A stretch of 64,000 nucleotides of DNA from an uncultured Cryomorphaceae bacterium (GTDB lineage Bacteria; Bacteroidota; Bacteroidia; Flavobacteriales; Schleiferiaceae): positions 1 to 64,000 of the forward strand of contig CAJVWI010000010.1 of the NCBI GenBank assembly GCA_913009655.1, in the 5' to 3' direction. The notes below the pieces were generated by a model. That model did not search any database. It had not been told where the DNA came from and saw only the letters and a program-made list of their open reading frames with translations. Of the stretch, positions 33,256 to 48,500 are shown piece by piece. The position numbers were made by a program, and so were the translations under genes. Positions within the stretch are counted from its first letter, which is position 1. Each line of letters opens with the position of its first letter.

Positions 33256-33375
33256 AATAGAGCGCAATTTCGGATTTTTTTGTACTATTGCAACACTACT
33301 TGTGCAAAAAACTATGCGCATCACCAAATTTATTAGGATCAAAATTTTCTCTGTTTACAGTACTCTACACTTTTT

Positions 33376-34968
33376 ATGGCTACAAATCCAAATATAGAGG
33401 GGCTTAAGCTTCCCGAACTCAAACAAATGGGCGAGACCCTTGGGATCCTCAAAGTCGGTTCCATGCGCAAACAAGAACTAGTTAGCGCAATTAAATCCTT
33501 TACAAAAAAAGACGATGTTATAATCTCTGAGCCAGAAATATCTGCGATAAATAAAACATCCTCAAAACAATCTGAAATTAAAGAAACTCCAAAAAAGAAG
33601 GATTCTCAATCAGGAGATATTTTAAATACAGACACCTCTGATAGCAATGACTCTGGAAAGAATCATAGAGATGACTCTAATGCTAGGCCAGAAGAGTTCC
33701 GAAATAATAATACGAATAGAAAGCAAGTTCATATTCAGAGGCCTGAGCGAAATGACAGAGGACCGAGACCAGAGCGAAATGATAGAGGTCCGAAGCCAGA
33801 GCGAAATGATAGATCGCCAAGAACAGAAAGACCTGAGAGAAGAGAATATCAATTTGAAGGAATAATTCCTACGGAAGGTGTAGTCGAGATGATGCCTGAC
33901 AATTTTGCCTTTCTGAGATCTTCAGATTATAATTACCTTAATTCTCCAGATGACGTCTATATTTCAGTTCAACAGGTTAAGCAGTTTGGGCTAAAAACAG
34001 GCGATACCGTTAGAGGCCAAGTTCGTCCTCCGAGAGAAGGAGAAAAATTTTTTCCTTTGACAAAAGTCCTATCGATAAATGGTCGTGAACCTGATTTCAT
34101 AAGAGACAGAGTTTCATTTGAACATCTTACACCTCTTTTTCCTGAAGAGAAATTTACTCTTACCGGAAGAAAAAGCACCTTATCTACAAGGGTTATTGAT
34201 CTTTTTTCCCCAATCGGAAAGGGTCAAAGAGGACTTATTGTTGCTCAGCCTAAAACAGGCAAGACTGTTCTTTTAAAGGAAGTGGCCAATGCAATCGCTG
34301 CAAATCACCCCGAGGCTTATATGATAATTCTACTTATCGACGAGAGACCAGAAGAGGTTACCGATATGGCTCGAAATGTTAATGCTGAAGTTGTAGCTTC
34401 CACGTTTGATGAACCGGCGGAACGGCATGTAAGAGTGGCTAATATTGTCCTAGAAAAAGCGAAAAGATTAGTTGAATGCGGGCATGATGTAATTATCTTA
34501 TTAGACTCTATAACAAGACTAGCCAGAGCATATAATACTGTTAGCCCAGCATCAGGAAAGGTTCTCTCAGGGGGAGTAGATGCCAATGCATTGCATCGCC
34601 CCAAGAGATTTTTTGGAGCCGCAAGAAATATAGAAGATGGAGGATCTTTAACAATTCTTGCTACTGCTCTTATTGAAACTGGGTCCAAAATGGATGAAGT
34701 AATTTATGAAGAGTTCAAAGGAACAGGAAATATGGAAATGCAATTGGATAGAAAAATTTCAAATCGAAGAATCTATCCGGCAATTGATCTAATCGCATCA
34801 GGAACTCGAAAAGAAGATTTATTACTTTCAAGCGATGTTCTTTCAAGAATGTATATTCTCAGGCGACACCTTGCTGATATGACACCAGTTGAAGCGATGC
34901 AATTTCTTCATGACAGAATGAGCAAAACTTTAAATAACGAAGAATTTTTGATATCCATGAATTCTTAA
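33376..34968 (+). CDS. rho: Transcription termination factor Rho with N-terminal charged insertion
   Basis: [68 protein letters not shown]. Confidence 0.96.
   Translation: MATNPNIEGLKLPELKQMGETLGILKVGSMRKQELVSAIKSFTKKDDVIISEPEISAINKTSSKQSEIKETPKKKDSQSGDILNTDTSDSNDSGKNHRDDSNARPEEFRNNNTNRKQVHIQRPERNDRGPRPERNDRGPKPERNDRSPRTERPERREYQFEGIIPTEGVVEMMPDNFAFLRSSDYNYLNSPDDVYISVQQVKQFGLKTGDTVRGQVRPPREGEKFFPLTKVLSINGREPDFIRDRVSFEHLTPLFPEEKFTLTGRKSTLSTRVIDLFSPIGKGQRGLIVAQPKTGKTVLLKEVANAIAANHPEAYMIILLIDERPEEVTDMARNVNAEVVASTFDEPAERHVRVANIVLEKAKRLVECGHDVIILLDSITRLARAYNTVSPASGKVLSGGVDANALHRPKRFFGAARNIEDGGSLTILATALIETGSKMDEVIYEEFKGTGNMEMQLDRKISNRRIYPAIDLIASGTRKEDLLLSSDVLSRMYILRRHLADMTPVEAMQFLHDRMSKTLNNEEFLISMNS
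33745..33825 (+). repeat. Three 27-bp imperfect tandem repeats in rho (ERNDRGP[R/K]P-like)
   Basis: GAGCGAAATGACAGAGGACCGAGACCA / GAGCGAAATGATAGAGGTCCGAAGCCA / GAGCGAAATGATAGATCGCCAAGAACA. Confidence 0.9.
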
Positions 34969-35094
34969 AACTTGATGATATAATTGAGTTTATCAAAAAA
35001 TTGAAGTGTTATTTTGAGTAAGATTAATACTATTCTTCTTATCTAATAACTTTAGTGTAAAACATTACTATCAAAATTTTATCTTTACACCTAG

Positions 35095-35649
35095 ATGGCA
35101 CAGAAAATTTTCTTGAATTCCAGGGAGAGTGATTTTACACTGAATAGAATTTGTTGTCAACTAAATGAGACCCATTTTCCTTGGAATAATAGCGTCATTG
35201 TTGGACTCCAGCCGCGTGGGTCACAACTAGCAAGTGCCATAATATACAGATTAGAACGAGATTTTAACATCAATAAAGTCCCAAGTGGGTTGTTAGATAG
35301 TACATTTCATCGTGATGATTTTAGAAGACGCAATGAACCTATCAGCGCCAAACCTAACGATATGTCTGTACTTATTGAAGGGAAACAGGTAATATTAATT
35401 GATGACGTTTTATATACCGGAAGATCTGCTCGCGCTGCTTTAGATGCCCTAGGTGACTATGGGAGGCCATTAAAAGTTGAGCTTTGTGTGCTAATTGATC
35501 GCAGGTTTTCTCGGGAACTTCCGATTCAACCCGATTATTCCGGGCACCGCGTGGATGCTATAGCAGATGAACGAGTCACATTAGACTGGTCTGATGATTT
35601 TTCCCCTAAAGTATTGATTGAAAATTCTTCCCATGCTGAAAAGCACTGA
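35095..35649 (+). CDS. pyrR: Bifunctional pyr operon regulator / uracil phosphoribosyltransferase
   Basis: VGLQPRGSQLASAI; VILIDDVLYTGRSARAALDAL; LCVLIDRRFSRELPIQPDYSG. Confidence 0.92.
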   Translation: MAQKIFLNSRESDFTLNRICCQLNETHFPWNNSVIVGLQPRGSQLASAIIYRLERDFNINKVPSGLLDSTFHRDDFRRRNEPISAKPNDMSVLIEGKQVILIDDVLYTGRSARAALDALGDYGRPLKVELCVLIDRRFSRELPIQPDYSGHRVDAIADERVTLDWSDDFSPKVLIENSSHAEKH

Positions 35650-36577
35650 ACTAAGCACCAATAACCTGCTAGGCATAAAGGATTTAACTCCTGATGATAT
35701 CCATTTAATTTTTTATTGGACAAAACAATTTAAGGAGATCATCAACCGACCAATAAAAAAGGTTCCATCTCTTAGAGATATTACAATAGCAAATCTATTC
35801 TTTGAAAACTCCACAAGAACGCGACTCAGTTTCGAACTTGCGGAAAAGCGTCTATCTGCTGATGTCATAAACTTTGCGGCCTCAAGTTCCTCTTTAAGTA
35901 AAGGAGAATCACTTGTGGATACAATCAAAAATATTCTTGCAATGAAAGTAGATCTAGTTGTTTTAAGACATCCAGAGCCAGGTTCAGCTAAATTTTTAAG
36001 CAAACATATTGATGCCCAAATAATTAATGCGGGAGATGGCACTCATGAACACCCAACTCAGGCGCTTTTAGACGCTTTTTCCATTCAAGAGAAGCTAAAT
36101 GACCTAAAGAATAAAAAAATTGTGATTATTGGCGATATTTCACATTCAAGAGTTGCGATTAGCAATATTTATTGTTTACAAAAACTTGGAGCAAAAGTTG
36201 CTGTCTGCGGCCCTCAGAGCTTGATGCCCAGAAATATATATTCTCTTAATGTGGAGGTTTTTGATGATGTTATTAAAGCATTGGAATGGGCAGATGTAGC
36301 AAATATTCTTCGAGTCCAACATGAAAGAATGGATAGATCTTACTTCCCTTCAATTCGAGAATATCATATGAGATATGGTATAACAATGGAGAAGATGCTA
36401 TCATTAAATGAAATACCTCTAATTATGCATCCTGGACCTATCAACAGGGGGGTAGAGTTATCATCTGAAGTTGCAGATTCCAAATATTCTATTATTCTTG
36501 ATCAAGTTCAAAATGGTGTTGCCGTAAGAATGTCCGTACTTTATTTACTCGCTTCTAAATCAAAAAATGTTCAATAA
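35633..36577 (+). CDS. pyrB: Aspartate carbamoyltransferase catalytic subunit
   Basis: NLFFENSTRTRLSFELAEKRL; HPTQALLDAFSI; IIMHPGPINRGVEL. Confidence 0.95.
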   Translation: MLKSTELSTNNLLGIKDLTPDDIHLIFYWTKQFKEIINRPIKKVPSLRDITIANLFFENSTRTRLSFELAEKRLSADVINFAASSSSLSKGESLVDTIKNILAMKVDLVVLRHPEPGSAKFLSKHIDAQIINAGDGTHEHPTQALLDAFSIQEKLNDLKNKKIVIIGDISHSRVAISNIYCLQKLGAKVAVCGPQSLMPRNIYSLNVEVFDDVIKALEWADVANILRVQHERMDRSYFPSIREYHMRYGITMEKMLSLNEIPLIMHPGPINRGVELSSEVADSKYSIILDQVQNGVAVRMSVLYLLASKSKNVQ

Positions 36578-39500
36578 CAATGTCATATAAAGTTGAGCTA
36601 AAATCAAGCTACGTACATATCAAATTCGGTGAAGACTTTTTTAGCCCTGAGGATTTTCATGAGCTAACAAAACTTATTTCAAAACATAAAAACTCACACA
36701 TAATTCTAAACCTTTTAATGGTTGAAGAATTTGAGAATACAGGATTATTAACAGGCTATCAATCCAGAGTGATAGATGATAATTTAAGCTTCATAATTAT
36801 TGTAAGGGAAAGCCTGATGATACTATTTGGCGAGGATCTCCCGATTGTCCCTACTTATGGAGAAAGTATAGACTTTTTTGAAATGGATGAAATCCAGAGA
36901 AAGCTCTTAGAAGAATGAAACTAATATTTTTTCTATTATTTTTTCCTTACGTAATCTTTGCTCAGAATTTTAAAACAGAAGGCTTAAGACGAAATAATGA
37001 ACAAAAATTAGATTGTCAGCAGACCAGGAATTCATTTTTCCAAAATAGAAAAGTGAAAATTGGGTTTGGAGTAGGAAAATACAATGTCAACTCCATAAAT
37101 ATGGTCATAAGAGATCAAAACAATGGAAATATATTTTATACCTCTTTGAGTACACCTATAAATAATCACTTTTCAGCTGGGTACATATTTCAGTTCATGA
37201 GACAAGTTTCAAAAAGTGAAATGGAATCTGATTTTGTTTCAGATGTTGTGTATTCCAATCTATTGAATATCGAGTGCTCTTTATTTGGATCTCAGCATAA
37301 TTTTGATCTAGGAGCCTCTGCAGCATATGGCTTTAGTTTTGGCAGCTATGTCCATCCATTATCAAATCAAATAGTAAGCTTGAGAGAGTTTATGCCATTG
37401 TTTAAAATATTTGGAGTGGTGAGGTTAAATAAAAAAATACAAGTCACTGACTTTATGCATAATAAGAATAAAGACTTAAACAGATTTTGGAAATTCACAA
37501 AATATTTTAAATCAACCGAAATATCTTTAGGACCTCAAATTGCAACTCAGAATAGTAACGGAAGAACAAGAAACATTTGGACCATAAGCTTAAATACTAA
37601 CCTGGATTTTTAAAATCTCGTTCTAAGAGACCCATTTTTTTGAATACGCCCGAATATCAAATCCTCCAAGATTACCGGATGACATTACCAAAAGGTTGCA
37701 TGAATTTGGAAGATTGTCAAACATAATTCGCAATTCATCAATATCTGTCAAAACTTTGATGCCTTTTCCAAATGAAGTTTCCACAGTACTCTTCTCCAAC
37801 TTCGGGAGATTTTTATGCGCAACAGCTTGTGGATCATAAAAAACTATCGATTGATCCATACCACTCATAATATTATGATAACCTGAAATAAAATCAGGAT
37901 TTAAACTACTGAAAGTATGAAGTTCAAGAAGTCCAATTTTTATTGTCTTTGGAAATGTTTCAACATAAGCCTCAACTGTTGCTCTTACCTTGCTTGGGGC
38001 ATGAGCGAAATCTAAATGAACAGATCGACGCCTTCCCTTACCTAAGGTCTCTAAACGTCTGTCTGCGCCTCTAAAACTAGATATTGCATCATAAAACTCT
38101 TCTGCCTGAATTCCCATTTCTTGAGCTAACCATCTCGCCCCCTCAGCATTACTTAGATTGTGCTTACCAATAAAATTAAGATTCAAATCGCCTTGTGGAG
38201 TGCACCACACCCATTTAATACCATCAATCCGATATTCAGGTATACTGTATGGTATTTTTCTAATGGGGCTATTATCTGCAAGGACTAATTCCTTTAACTC
38301 AATATCATCAGAATTATATATTAAGGTTCCTCCTGGCTCCATACTTTTTAAAAAATCAATAAAAGCAATTTTATACTTCTCAAATGTTGGAAAAACATTA
38401 ATATGGTCCCAAGCCATTCCCGTAAGAATAGCGACATTAGCCCTGTAGAGATGGAATTTAGGTCTTAGATCTATTGGTGACGATAAGTACTCATCCCCCT
38501 CAAAAACGGCCCATTCTGAATCACTAGAAAGCCTTACCATAGTGTCATAGCCTTCAAGCTGCGCGCCAACCATATAATCGACATTTGAATTTGATTGTTT
38601 CAAACTATGAAGTAACATGGACGTAGTAGATGTTTTCCCATGACTTCCACCAATAACTACTCTAGTTTTATTTTTCGTAGACTCAAATAAGAATTCGGGA
38701 TAAGAAAATATTTTCAATCCCATTTTTTTTGCCTTTATTAATTCAGGATTATCTTGCTTGGCATGCATGCCTATGATTACAGCATCTAGGCCATTATGAA
38801 TTTTCTCTTCATACCACCCCTCGAGTTCCGGTAAAATTCCCGCCCTTGATAATCTGGATTTTGACGGTTCAAAAATAGCATCATCACTACCTGTAATTGA
38901 TGAATCACCTCTCTCATGAAGAGCTAATGCAAGGTTATGCATTGCGCTACCTCCGATAGCAATGAAATGAACATTCATATTCGAACTATACTTAAAGTTG
39001 TATCTGGTAAGAAGGTAAAATATTTGCGACTAATGACTCTGCTAATAATAGATCTATCGGATCCCCTTCGTTACATTCAATATTATCAATAATTGTGGGA
39101 TCTAGACCTTGAAGTAATCTATCTATATTCCATACGATATTAATATTCACATCCATACTTGCAACAACATTAAAAGAAGTTGGCTTACTCCACCAAACAT
39201 CTAAAACCTCATCTGAGACTCTATATGTAAAAGGTAGATTTGGTTCTTCACTTAAAGTATCTCCTATTTCTTTGTAAAGTCCATTAATGTATAAGGAATT
39301 ATACCCTTGACCTTTTCCCCTGTATAGCCCAGGATTGGTCATGGGGTGACCCACAGGCCATTCGTTATAATCACCAGTAATTGATGAATCAATACCCATT
39401 TTAAAATGATGAACACCCTGATATACGCCTTTGTCTAGTTTAAAAAGTCTAGATGCAGTGCCAAATTTCAAAGAAGCTACATTTGGATTAAAATCGTATC

Positions 39501-42500
39501 CAATTGTATCCATGCCAGAAGGTGTTACGGTGTCCATTAAATGATCAGAAAAATAATATCCTCCAAATGCAATTGAAACATCCTTCAATACAATTCTGGA
39601 ATTACCAAGCGTAAATATTTTAGAAGTATCAATTACTTCGTCATTAAAATAGAAAAAGTGGTTTAAAACCAGGTTACGTGTATCAAAAGTTGTATCCTCC
39701 GATAAAATACCATCAGAACAACTTAGAGATGCCCCAGCAATTAAAAGAAAAAATATAATCCGTTTCATTCTTTAAGTGTTTTATTCAGCACGGTAAATTT
39801 ACGAAAAGCTTTATACTTTGGTGCTTGTTCAATTTTATCCATGATTTCATCTAAAATATTTCTAACGCTGTCTTCAGCTTTAAATTGAAGAGGTTTTTTG
39901 AATTCAATTCTTAACTCCGTTCCCGTCTTTTTTATTCGTAGCCCTTTTTTATCAAAGGCACGACGAAAACCATCTATTACTACAGGAACAACTATCGGGT
40001 TCACTTCTTTTACAATATGGGCGGTACCGCGCCTACCCTCAATAAATGGTTTCGTGGATCCCTGAGGGAAGGTAATTACCCAACCAGAAGAAATAGCATC
40101 TCTGATTTTATCTAAATCCTTTGGATCAGCACTCCGATTAACAGCTTTACCGGATTCTCTCCAAGTCCTTTTTATAGAAACTGAACCGGCTAAGGCTAAC
40201 AATCTTGGCAGAATACCAGACTTCATGGTCTCCTTTGCGGCAATAAAAAAAACATTAACCTTGGGAACAGCTAAAGGCCAAAATCTATCAGATCGATCAA
40301 AAATTTTATTCTTAACGTGGCTAAAAATTAAAATAAGCGCCGCAGCATCCATAAAGTATGTCTGATGGTTACTTACGAATAAAACATTTTTTGATGGCAA
40401 ATCTTTTAAAAAATCACCCCCTTTAATCTTTGTTTTATTTATGTAATTGCATCTATACCAAGCAATTAATCCAAAAAAAAAGATGACAACGCGCTTTGCC
40501 AAAATAGGATGACCAAAAGGATCTCGGTAAGGTAATATTTTTTTCTTCACAATAATCTCGGTAAAAGTACATAACCTTGCATCATGATTAAACGTAAATG
40601 GCTTCATGCAACAATGTCGATGATGGATCCCCACTCTGAAGATTTATGGGATGCATTCAGAAAGAAGAATGTAAAGGCGACTCCCGAAGAGTGGGTTAGG
40701 CAGGATGCACTTAGAAGATTAATAATAGATGGTAAATACCCCAAAGAATCTATTTCAGTTGAAAAAGGAATTCAGGTTAACGGAATGTTGAGACGATACG
40801 ATATTGCGATTTATTCTGATAGTAAACTTTGGATGCTCATTGAATGCAAAGCAGATAAAATCCCACTAGACGACAAAGTCTGTGATCAGTGGATGATATA
40901 TAATACTACTCTAAACGCACCTTGGGGAGCATTAACAAACGGAAAACAATGGCGAGTTTTTCGCTCTAACGGTGAGGAAGTAGATGCTAAACTACCAGCA
41001 TTTGGTACCTTTGAGCTTTAAATACGAAAATGGATTTTACACTCAAAGCTTTATCTCCCCTGGATGGGCGATATAAAAGACATACTGATGTTCTCTCGGC
41101 TTATTTCTCTGAATTTGGACTAATATCATATAGAGTCAATATTGAGGTAGAATATTTCATAGCTCTATCAGAAACAGGGATCACGAACTTAACGGGCATT
41201 GGGACAAAGGAAAAAAAAATGATTCGAGAAATCGTTCAAAATTTCTCTGAACATGACGCATTGCGAATCAAGAAAATCGAGAAGACAACAAATCACGATG
41301 TGAAAGCCGTAGAATATTTTTTAAAAGAAAAATTTTCAAGTTTAGGACTTAAATCCCAATCCGAATTTATCCACTTTGGTTTAACGTCTCAGGATATTAA
41401 CAATACTGCCATCCCTCTTTCTTTGAGAGAATTTCACTTCGAACAGTTTATACCAAATATTTCAAATCTGATTGACACCTTAAAAAATCAATCCCAAGAG
41501 TGGTGTGGAATAACTATTTTAGCAAGGACTCATGGTCAAGCTGCGTCCCCAACGCGTTTAGGAAAAGAATGGGAAGTATTTATAGCTCGATTAGAAGCTC
41601 AAATAAATTTAATGAAAACTATTCCTTTTTCATCGAAATTCGGGGGTGCAACAGGAAATTTTAATGCTCATTTTGCAGCATACCCTGATACTGATTGGCA
41701 TGATTTTGCAGAAAAATTTTGCTCAAATTTTGGGCTAAGTCGGTCATATCCTACAACTCAAATTGAGCATTATGACAATCTTGCTGCATACTTTGACAGT
41801 GTCAAGCGAATTAATACGATTCTAATTGATCTTTCTCGGGATATATGGACTTACATCAGCATGGATTATTTTAAACAACAAATTGTTGATGGAGAAGTTG
41901 GTTCCTCCGCAATGCCTCATAAAGTTAATCCGATAGATTTTGAAAATGCTGAGGGCAACCTGGGTATTGCTAATAGTTTTCTTCAGCACTTATCTCTGAA
42001 ACTCCCAATATCCAGACTTCAACGAGACCTTACAGATTCAACAGTACTAAGAAACATTGGAGTACCGTTTGGACATGGATTAATTGCAGTGAACAATCTC
42101 CAAAAAGGATTAAATAAACTTATTGTTAATAAACAGAAAATCAATCAAGACTTAGATAATAATTGGGCAGTTGTAGCAGAAGCAATTCAGACCATCCTCA
42201 GAAGAGAAGGTTACCCAAAACCTTATGAGGCATTAAAAGACTTGACAAGAACAAATAAAGGAATCTCGAAGGAGACTATTTTTAATTTTATTGAGACTCT
42301 TAATGTTCCACAATTAGTAAAAGATGAATTAAACTTACTCTCCCCACATAATTTTGTTGGACGCTAATTCAATCTAGAATTTACTCATAAATGAGTAATG
42401 ATTTCATCAGCAATAGCCAATGAAGCAGTAGCCGCTGGAGATGGAGCATTTAAAACATGAATACCTATTTTACCTTTTTTTATAACGAAATCGTCAACAA

Positions 42501-45500
42501 GGTTGCCCTTTTTATCCACTGCCTGAGCTCTTATACCAGACCTACCTCGAACCAAATCGGAAGCCTGTAGATCTGGCATTATTTTACGAAGCTCAGCCAA
42601 ATATTTATATTTTAAAAATGCCAACTTATACTCCTTGAGCCCAAAACGCCAATTTGAAGTAAATAACTTTCTTGTTCCTTCAAAGCTCAAAGAGCTCAAA
42701 GAATCTCTCAGATTAAATGAGGTTCTATCATAACCCTCGCGAGCAAAAGAAAAAACTGCGTTAGGACCGCACTCCACAGTTCCATCAATCATTCTGGTGA
42801 AATGAACACCTAAAAAAGGAAAATCAGGATTAGGGACGGGGTAAATAAGATTTTTAACCTTAAATCTAGATTTATTTTTCAATTCATAATAATCTCCTCT
42901 GAACGGTACTATCTGTATATCGTCCGAAAGGCCATCCAATTTAGCTAAACGATCACTTTGCAGTCCCGCACAAAAAATTATTTTTTCCGAAAAAATAATC
43001 TCATCATTTAATAACCTAATAAATGATTTATTTGAAGTAATTCCCATGTCGACAACCTTAGCATTTGTTCTAAAGGAGCCTTTATCTGCGACTGCCCTAG
43101 AAATAAGCCTTTTTGTCATTCCAATATAATCTACTATTCCTGTCTGAGGAACATGGAGCGCTTCTGTAGAATAAATGTATGGCTCCATTTTCTTAACTTC
43201 TTTTCTATCAACAAAACGAATACCATCTAGACCATTTTCTGAACCTCTTTTTGCTATTAACTCTAATTGTTTTAATTCTAGTTTATTCTTTGGAACAACT
43301 AATTTTCCACAAATTTCGTGATTAATATTCTCTTCAAAACAAAATTTCAAAAGCTGGTGATATCCGTTTATGCAAGTTTTTGCCTTTAGTGATCCTGGAG
43401 TATAGTATAGTCCTGAATGAATAACACCAGAATTCCTTCCTGTTTGATGAGTTGATGATTGAATTTCTTTTTCAATCACCAATATTTTAGACCTAGGAAA
43501 ATTTAGCTTCAATTTATAAGCGGTTGATGCTCCAATAATGCCGCCGCCAACTATCGTGAAATCGTAATTATTATTTCTCATTTATAACGAATATGATTAA
43601 AATAATAATGAAAGTATACAGACTCAATGAGTAAAGACTCGACTTATATTAAATCCCAAGAATATATCACCTTTGGCCCAACTTCCAGGGTTCTGAGTTA
43701 TCCACTCATTATCTGCCATATAACGGCTGTTGGTCAAATGAAACTGAAAAACATGACCACCTGTCTCGATATCAATACCTATACTTAAAGCATTAAATGT
43801 ATTGGATGGCTGTTCCTGCCTTAGCATAATCTCTGAAGTTAATGCCATTCGGTTCGTGAGTTTATATCTTGCCCCTATACCAAGTGCAAACAGATCATTA
43901 TTATCAAGAGCTGTGGGCACTATGTTGTAGTGAACTAGAGTTGGCACAAGTTGCATAGAAATATTCTTGTTAAATTTTCTAGCAATGATTATTTGATTAG
44001 TGTAAGCTACTCGGTCTAAAAAGTCATGAGGTATATTATCAGAATATGGCGTCGTAAAGATTGTCGCTGAACCGTAATATGCGATTGAGATAGGGAAGTC
44101 TATACATTCTGAACATTTTGATCCCTTTGATTGACGTAACAGTCTGATTTTCGTAAAAAAATCATAAGTCTTTGCCCCTGATGATCGACCAGCTCCTAAA
44201 TTTATCCATGATTTTGGAGAGTAACTGTATTCAAAACGAATTTGAGCCATGTCCATGCCGAAAAGATTATACAAGGGTTTATCATTTAAAGCTCCAAATC
44301 TATGTCCAACAATAAATTGACCTATACCTTCACCAGGCAATTCTATTGATTGCATATTTATAACCCTCGTGCCCTTAAACGTAGCAAAAACATATGATTT
44401 TGAAGGATTTCGATCCATAGCATTTAACTCCGCTAAAAGAGCCTCTTGAGCATTTACATAAAGGGATAAAAAAACAGAGATAAGGATATAAAACTTACGC
44501 ATTATGAACAAGCTATGGATTTAAAAATTTCGATTCGACGGACACTTTAATTTCTTGCGCAATCTTTGTGAACATTAATTTTGGTATTTTGATTCCAAAA
44601 TCTTCACATTTAACAAAAAAATCTGTTTTGAGTATTACAGAAAGATCCTTTTGTATAGTAATATCAATTGGTATTGATACTACCTTCTCTACACCATGCA
44701 TTTTTAATTTTCCTTTTATTGTAACCATATTTTTTCCTGGTATTGAAAAATCAATATCACCGGAAAGACTTCCATTCAAAGTGGCTTTTGGGAATTTTTC
44801 AGACTCCATATAATTCTCATTGAAATGCTCTTGCATTAAGGCATTTTTAAAAGTCAATGATTGAATATTCAAAACATAAGCTATCTCTTTTGTGTCAATG
44901 TTTAAAATAGAGATACCATCATTTAGAGTAGCCTCTATATCTTCAATTGGTGTATATGAATAAATACGTACGTAACTATTTTTACTCAATATCTTCTGAG
45001 CAAACAAACCAGAAAATGATAAAATAAATAGAATTAAAGAAAATGTTTTTTTCATATTGCTTTAGTTTTCTGGAGCTCCATTAGCAATCCAAATATTAAT
45101 TTGTTCAATTATACAAGAATCCAGTACAGCATTGGGCGGCATTTTCAAAGGATTACTCCTTGCCATATTTACTCGTATTGAAAATGTCTCTTGATCTACT
45201 GATGATTTAACCCCAGAATAAGAACTTAAGTCTAATCCAGCAGAAGGGGATGAGCCTTGGTGGCAACCAACACAAAAATTATTAATAATAGGCGATACAT
45301 CATCGTTCCATGATACATTACTGAGCTCACAAGAATCTCTATTGTACTTTTCTTCGATATTGTCATAACTACATCCAGTATTTGAGACAATTAAAAAAAT
45401 TAAAATGCGGAAAATGTTTTTGTTTGTTAAACGTTTCATATTTGTCAAACGTTTCATTCTACGCTAAGTTCTTGCTTGAATAATAAAATTTGTTTACACC

Positions 45501-48500
45501 GAACCATAAAGACATTGCAATTAAAAAAAAGATGGAAAGAACTAATGGTGATAATCTAAGGTCTCCCGTTACCGTTTCTACCCAGCCAACGGCAACCATC
45601 CCAAGAACAGTAGCAAGTTTTTCAGCAATATCAAAGAAACTAAAATAAGTTACATGCTCACCCTCCAGTGGCAACATCTTTGAAAATGTTGACCGACCCA
45701 AAGATTGTAACCCTCCCATGACTAGTCCTACTGAAGCTCCGAGAAGATAAAATTGGAGTTCTGAATTTACGAAAAACGCAACTATACAAATGACTACCCA
45801 CAAGGCCGAAGCCAATATTAAACTTCGAATATTTCCAAATTTATAAGAGAGCTTGGCAAAAATCCATGAGCCCAAAATAGCAACAAATTGAATTAGTAAA
45901 ATAGTTAATATCAAAGAACTTGAATCTAGTCCAAGAACTTTAGTTCCAAATAAAGAAGCAATAAGAATAACGGTTTGAACTCCTGCAGAAGCAAAGAAAA
46001 AACCTAGTAAAAATCTATTAAGTCCATGGATTTTATTAAATTCTTTTAAAACCAAAAACAAGCGCAGATAACTCTCCCGTATGTATCCTTTATTTTTTTC
46101 CATCAAAACTGAAACACCAGATGGCAAACGAGATAATGCAAATTCACCCCAAAATAGCCACCATATTCCTACAAAAACAAAACTCAACCTTGTGATCACG
46201 GCAACTTCAATTCCTAACCAATCTGGATTTTGAATAAGTGCTAAAGATGCTATCAAAACTAGAGAGCTACCCAAATATCCCAAAGCAAAACCCCGCGCAC
46301 TTAAAGAATCTTGATCCTCTATTTTTGCTATTTCGGGTAAGTAAGAATTATAAAAAACCAAACTCCCACTAAAACATAGTGAGGCTAAATAGGGTGATAA
46401 AAGACCCCACCACAAAGTGCTTTCAGTAAAAAAAAACATCCCTGCACATGCCATTGAACCACAATAAATAAAAGCACGCATAAATGATTTTTTCTTACCT
46501 GAGACTTCAGACAAAGCACTTAGGTAAGGAGTTATTATACTAATTGTCAAAAATGCTGCAGCAACCACAAATGTGTATGCCGCAGTAGTAGAAATATTAC
46601 CGCTAAAAAAAGGAAAACTTATCTTTCCGGCGCCATCCATAACTGCAGTGTAATAAATTGGAAAAATTGCAGTACTAATTACAAGGCTGTAAGAAGAATT
46701 TGCCCAGTCATACATTGCCCAACCCCATTGGGTTTTGGAATCACTCGATGTTGCCATTAACGGAATTTTGACCAAGGTATAAAAAAGCAAATGACTAAAA
46801 CATCAAATATTGGACTTTGTATTTCTTTTTAATCATGAAAAGAACAAGAAATACAAAAATTATGACACTACAAATTAGATCAAAGAATACATGATCAAGT
46901 CAAATAATAAAAAAGCTATTTTAGGAACACATTCTCTTACTCGGAGGTGAAAATTTAGTCAAATTAATGCCATCAACAGCATGATGATACTCTTTCAAGG
47001 TTGGTATTCTTCCTAGAATTGCCGAAAGCACAGTTACTGGAGTTGACCCAAGTAATGACTCTCCTTTTTTTCGTTCCGAATCAGCAACTACGCGTCCTTT
47101 AAACAAACGCGTCGACGTGGCCATAACAGTATCCCCTTTTTCAGCTTTTTCCTGATTTCCCATACAAAGATTGCATCCCGGTCTCTCTAGATACATCATA
47201 TTTTTATATTCGGTACGAGCAGTATTTTTCGGTGCATCATCATTGAACTCAAAACCTGAGTATTTAGAGAGAATATCCCAATCCCCTTCCTCTTTGAGTT
47301 CATCAATAATATTATATGTTGGAGCAGCAACTACTAAAGGGGCATTAAATTGAACTAATCCCTTCTGAGCTTCTATATTTTTAAGCATTTGAGAAACTAT
47401 TTTTAAATCACCTTTGTGAACCATACAGGACCCAACAAAGCCAAGATCGATTCGTTTACTTCCCTTATAATAAGATAGAGGTCGTATCGCATCATGAGTA
47501 TATCTTTTGGAAACATCCTCATTATGAACATCTGGGTCAGCAATCATGGGTTGCCCTATAATATTCAAATCTACTTCAAACTCGGCATAATACTTGGCAT
47601 TAATATCAGGAGTTAGAGCGGGTTTTACGCCTGTTCTAATCTCTTTGATTCTTTTATCTGCTAAATCTATAAGCCCTTGAAGAACTTGAGATTCATTATC
47701 CATTCCCTTCTTTATCATGATCTCGATTCTTGACTTAGAAATCTCCAGAGATTTAATAAGTGTATCATCTTGAGAAATACAGATAGATGCCTTTGCTTTC
47801 ATTTCAGCAGTCCAATCTGTAAATGTGAATGCTTGATCAGCAAGCAAAGTTCCAATATGGACCTCGATAATTCTCCCTTGGAAAACATTTTCATCAAAAT
47901 TATCAAGCATTTGAGATTGAGTAGCATGCACAACATCTCTAAAGTCCATATGACTCTGCATTTCCCCTTTAAAAGTAACCTTTACAGATTCAGGAATCGG
48001 CATACTTGCTTCACCAGTTGCAAGGGCAAGAGCAACAGTTCCTGAGTCCGCACCAAATGCGACACCTTTTGACATTCTTGTATGAGAATCTCCACCGATA
48101 ATTATAGCCCAATCATCAATTGTAATATCATTCAAAACTTTATGAATAACATCCGTCATAGGGGAATATATGTTTTTAGGATCACGAGCAGTAATCAAAC
48201 CAAAATCGTGCATAAACTTCATTAATCTTGGAATATTTTCTTGAGCCTTACTATCCCAAACTGAAGCTGTATGACATCCAGATTGATATGCACCGTCAAC
48301 AATTGGTGAAATTTTAGTGGCTGCCATCATTTCAAGTTCCTGAGAGGTCATTAAGCCTGTTGTGTCCTGAGAACCCACTATATTTACTTCTAACCGGACA
48401 TCAGAACCAGCATGTAAAACTCTACTTGAGCTCAATCCAACTGCATTTTTATTAAATATTTTTTCCACAGCAGTCAAACCTTGTCCTTGATTAGAAACCT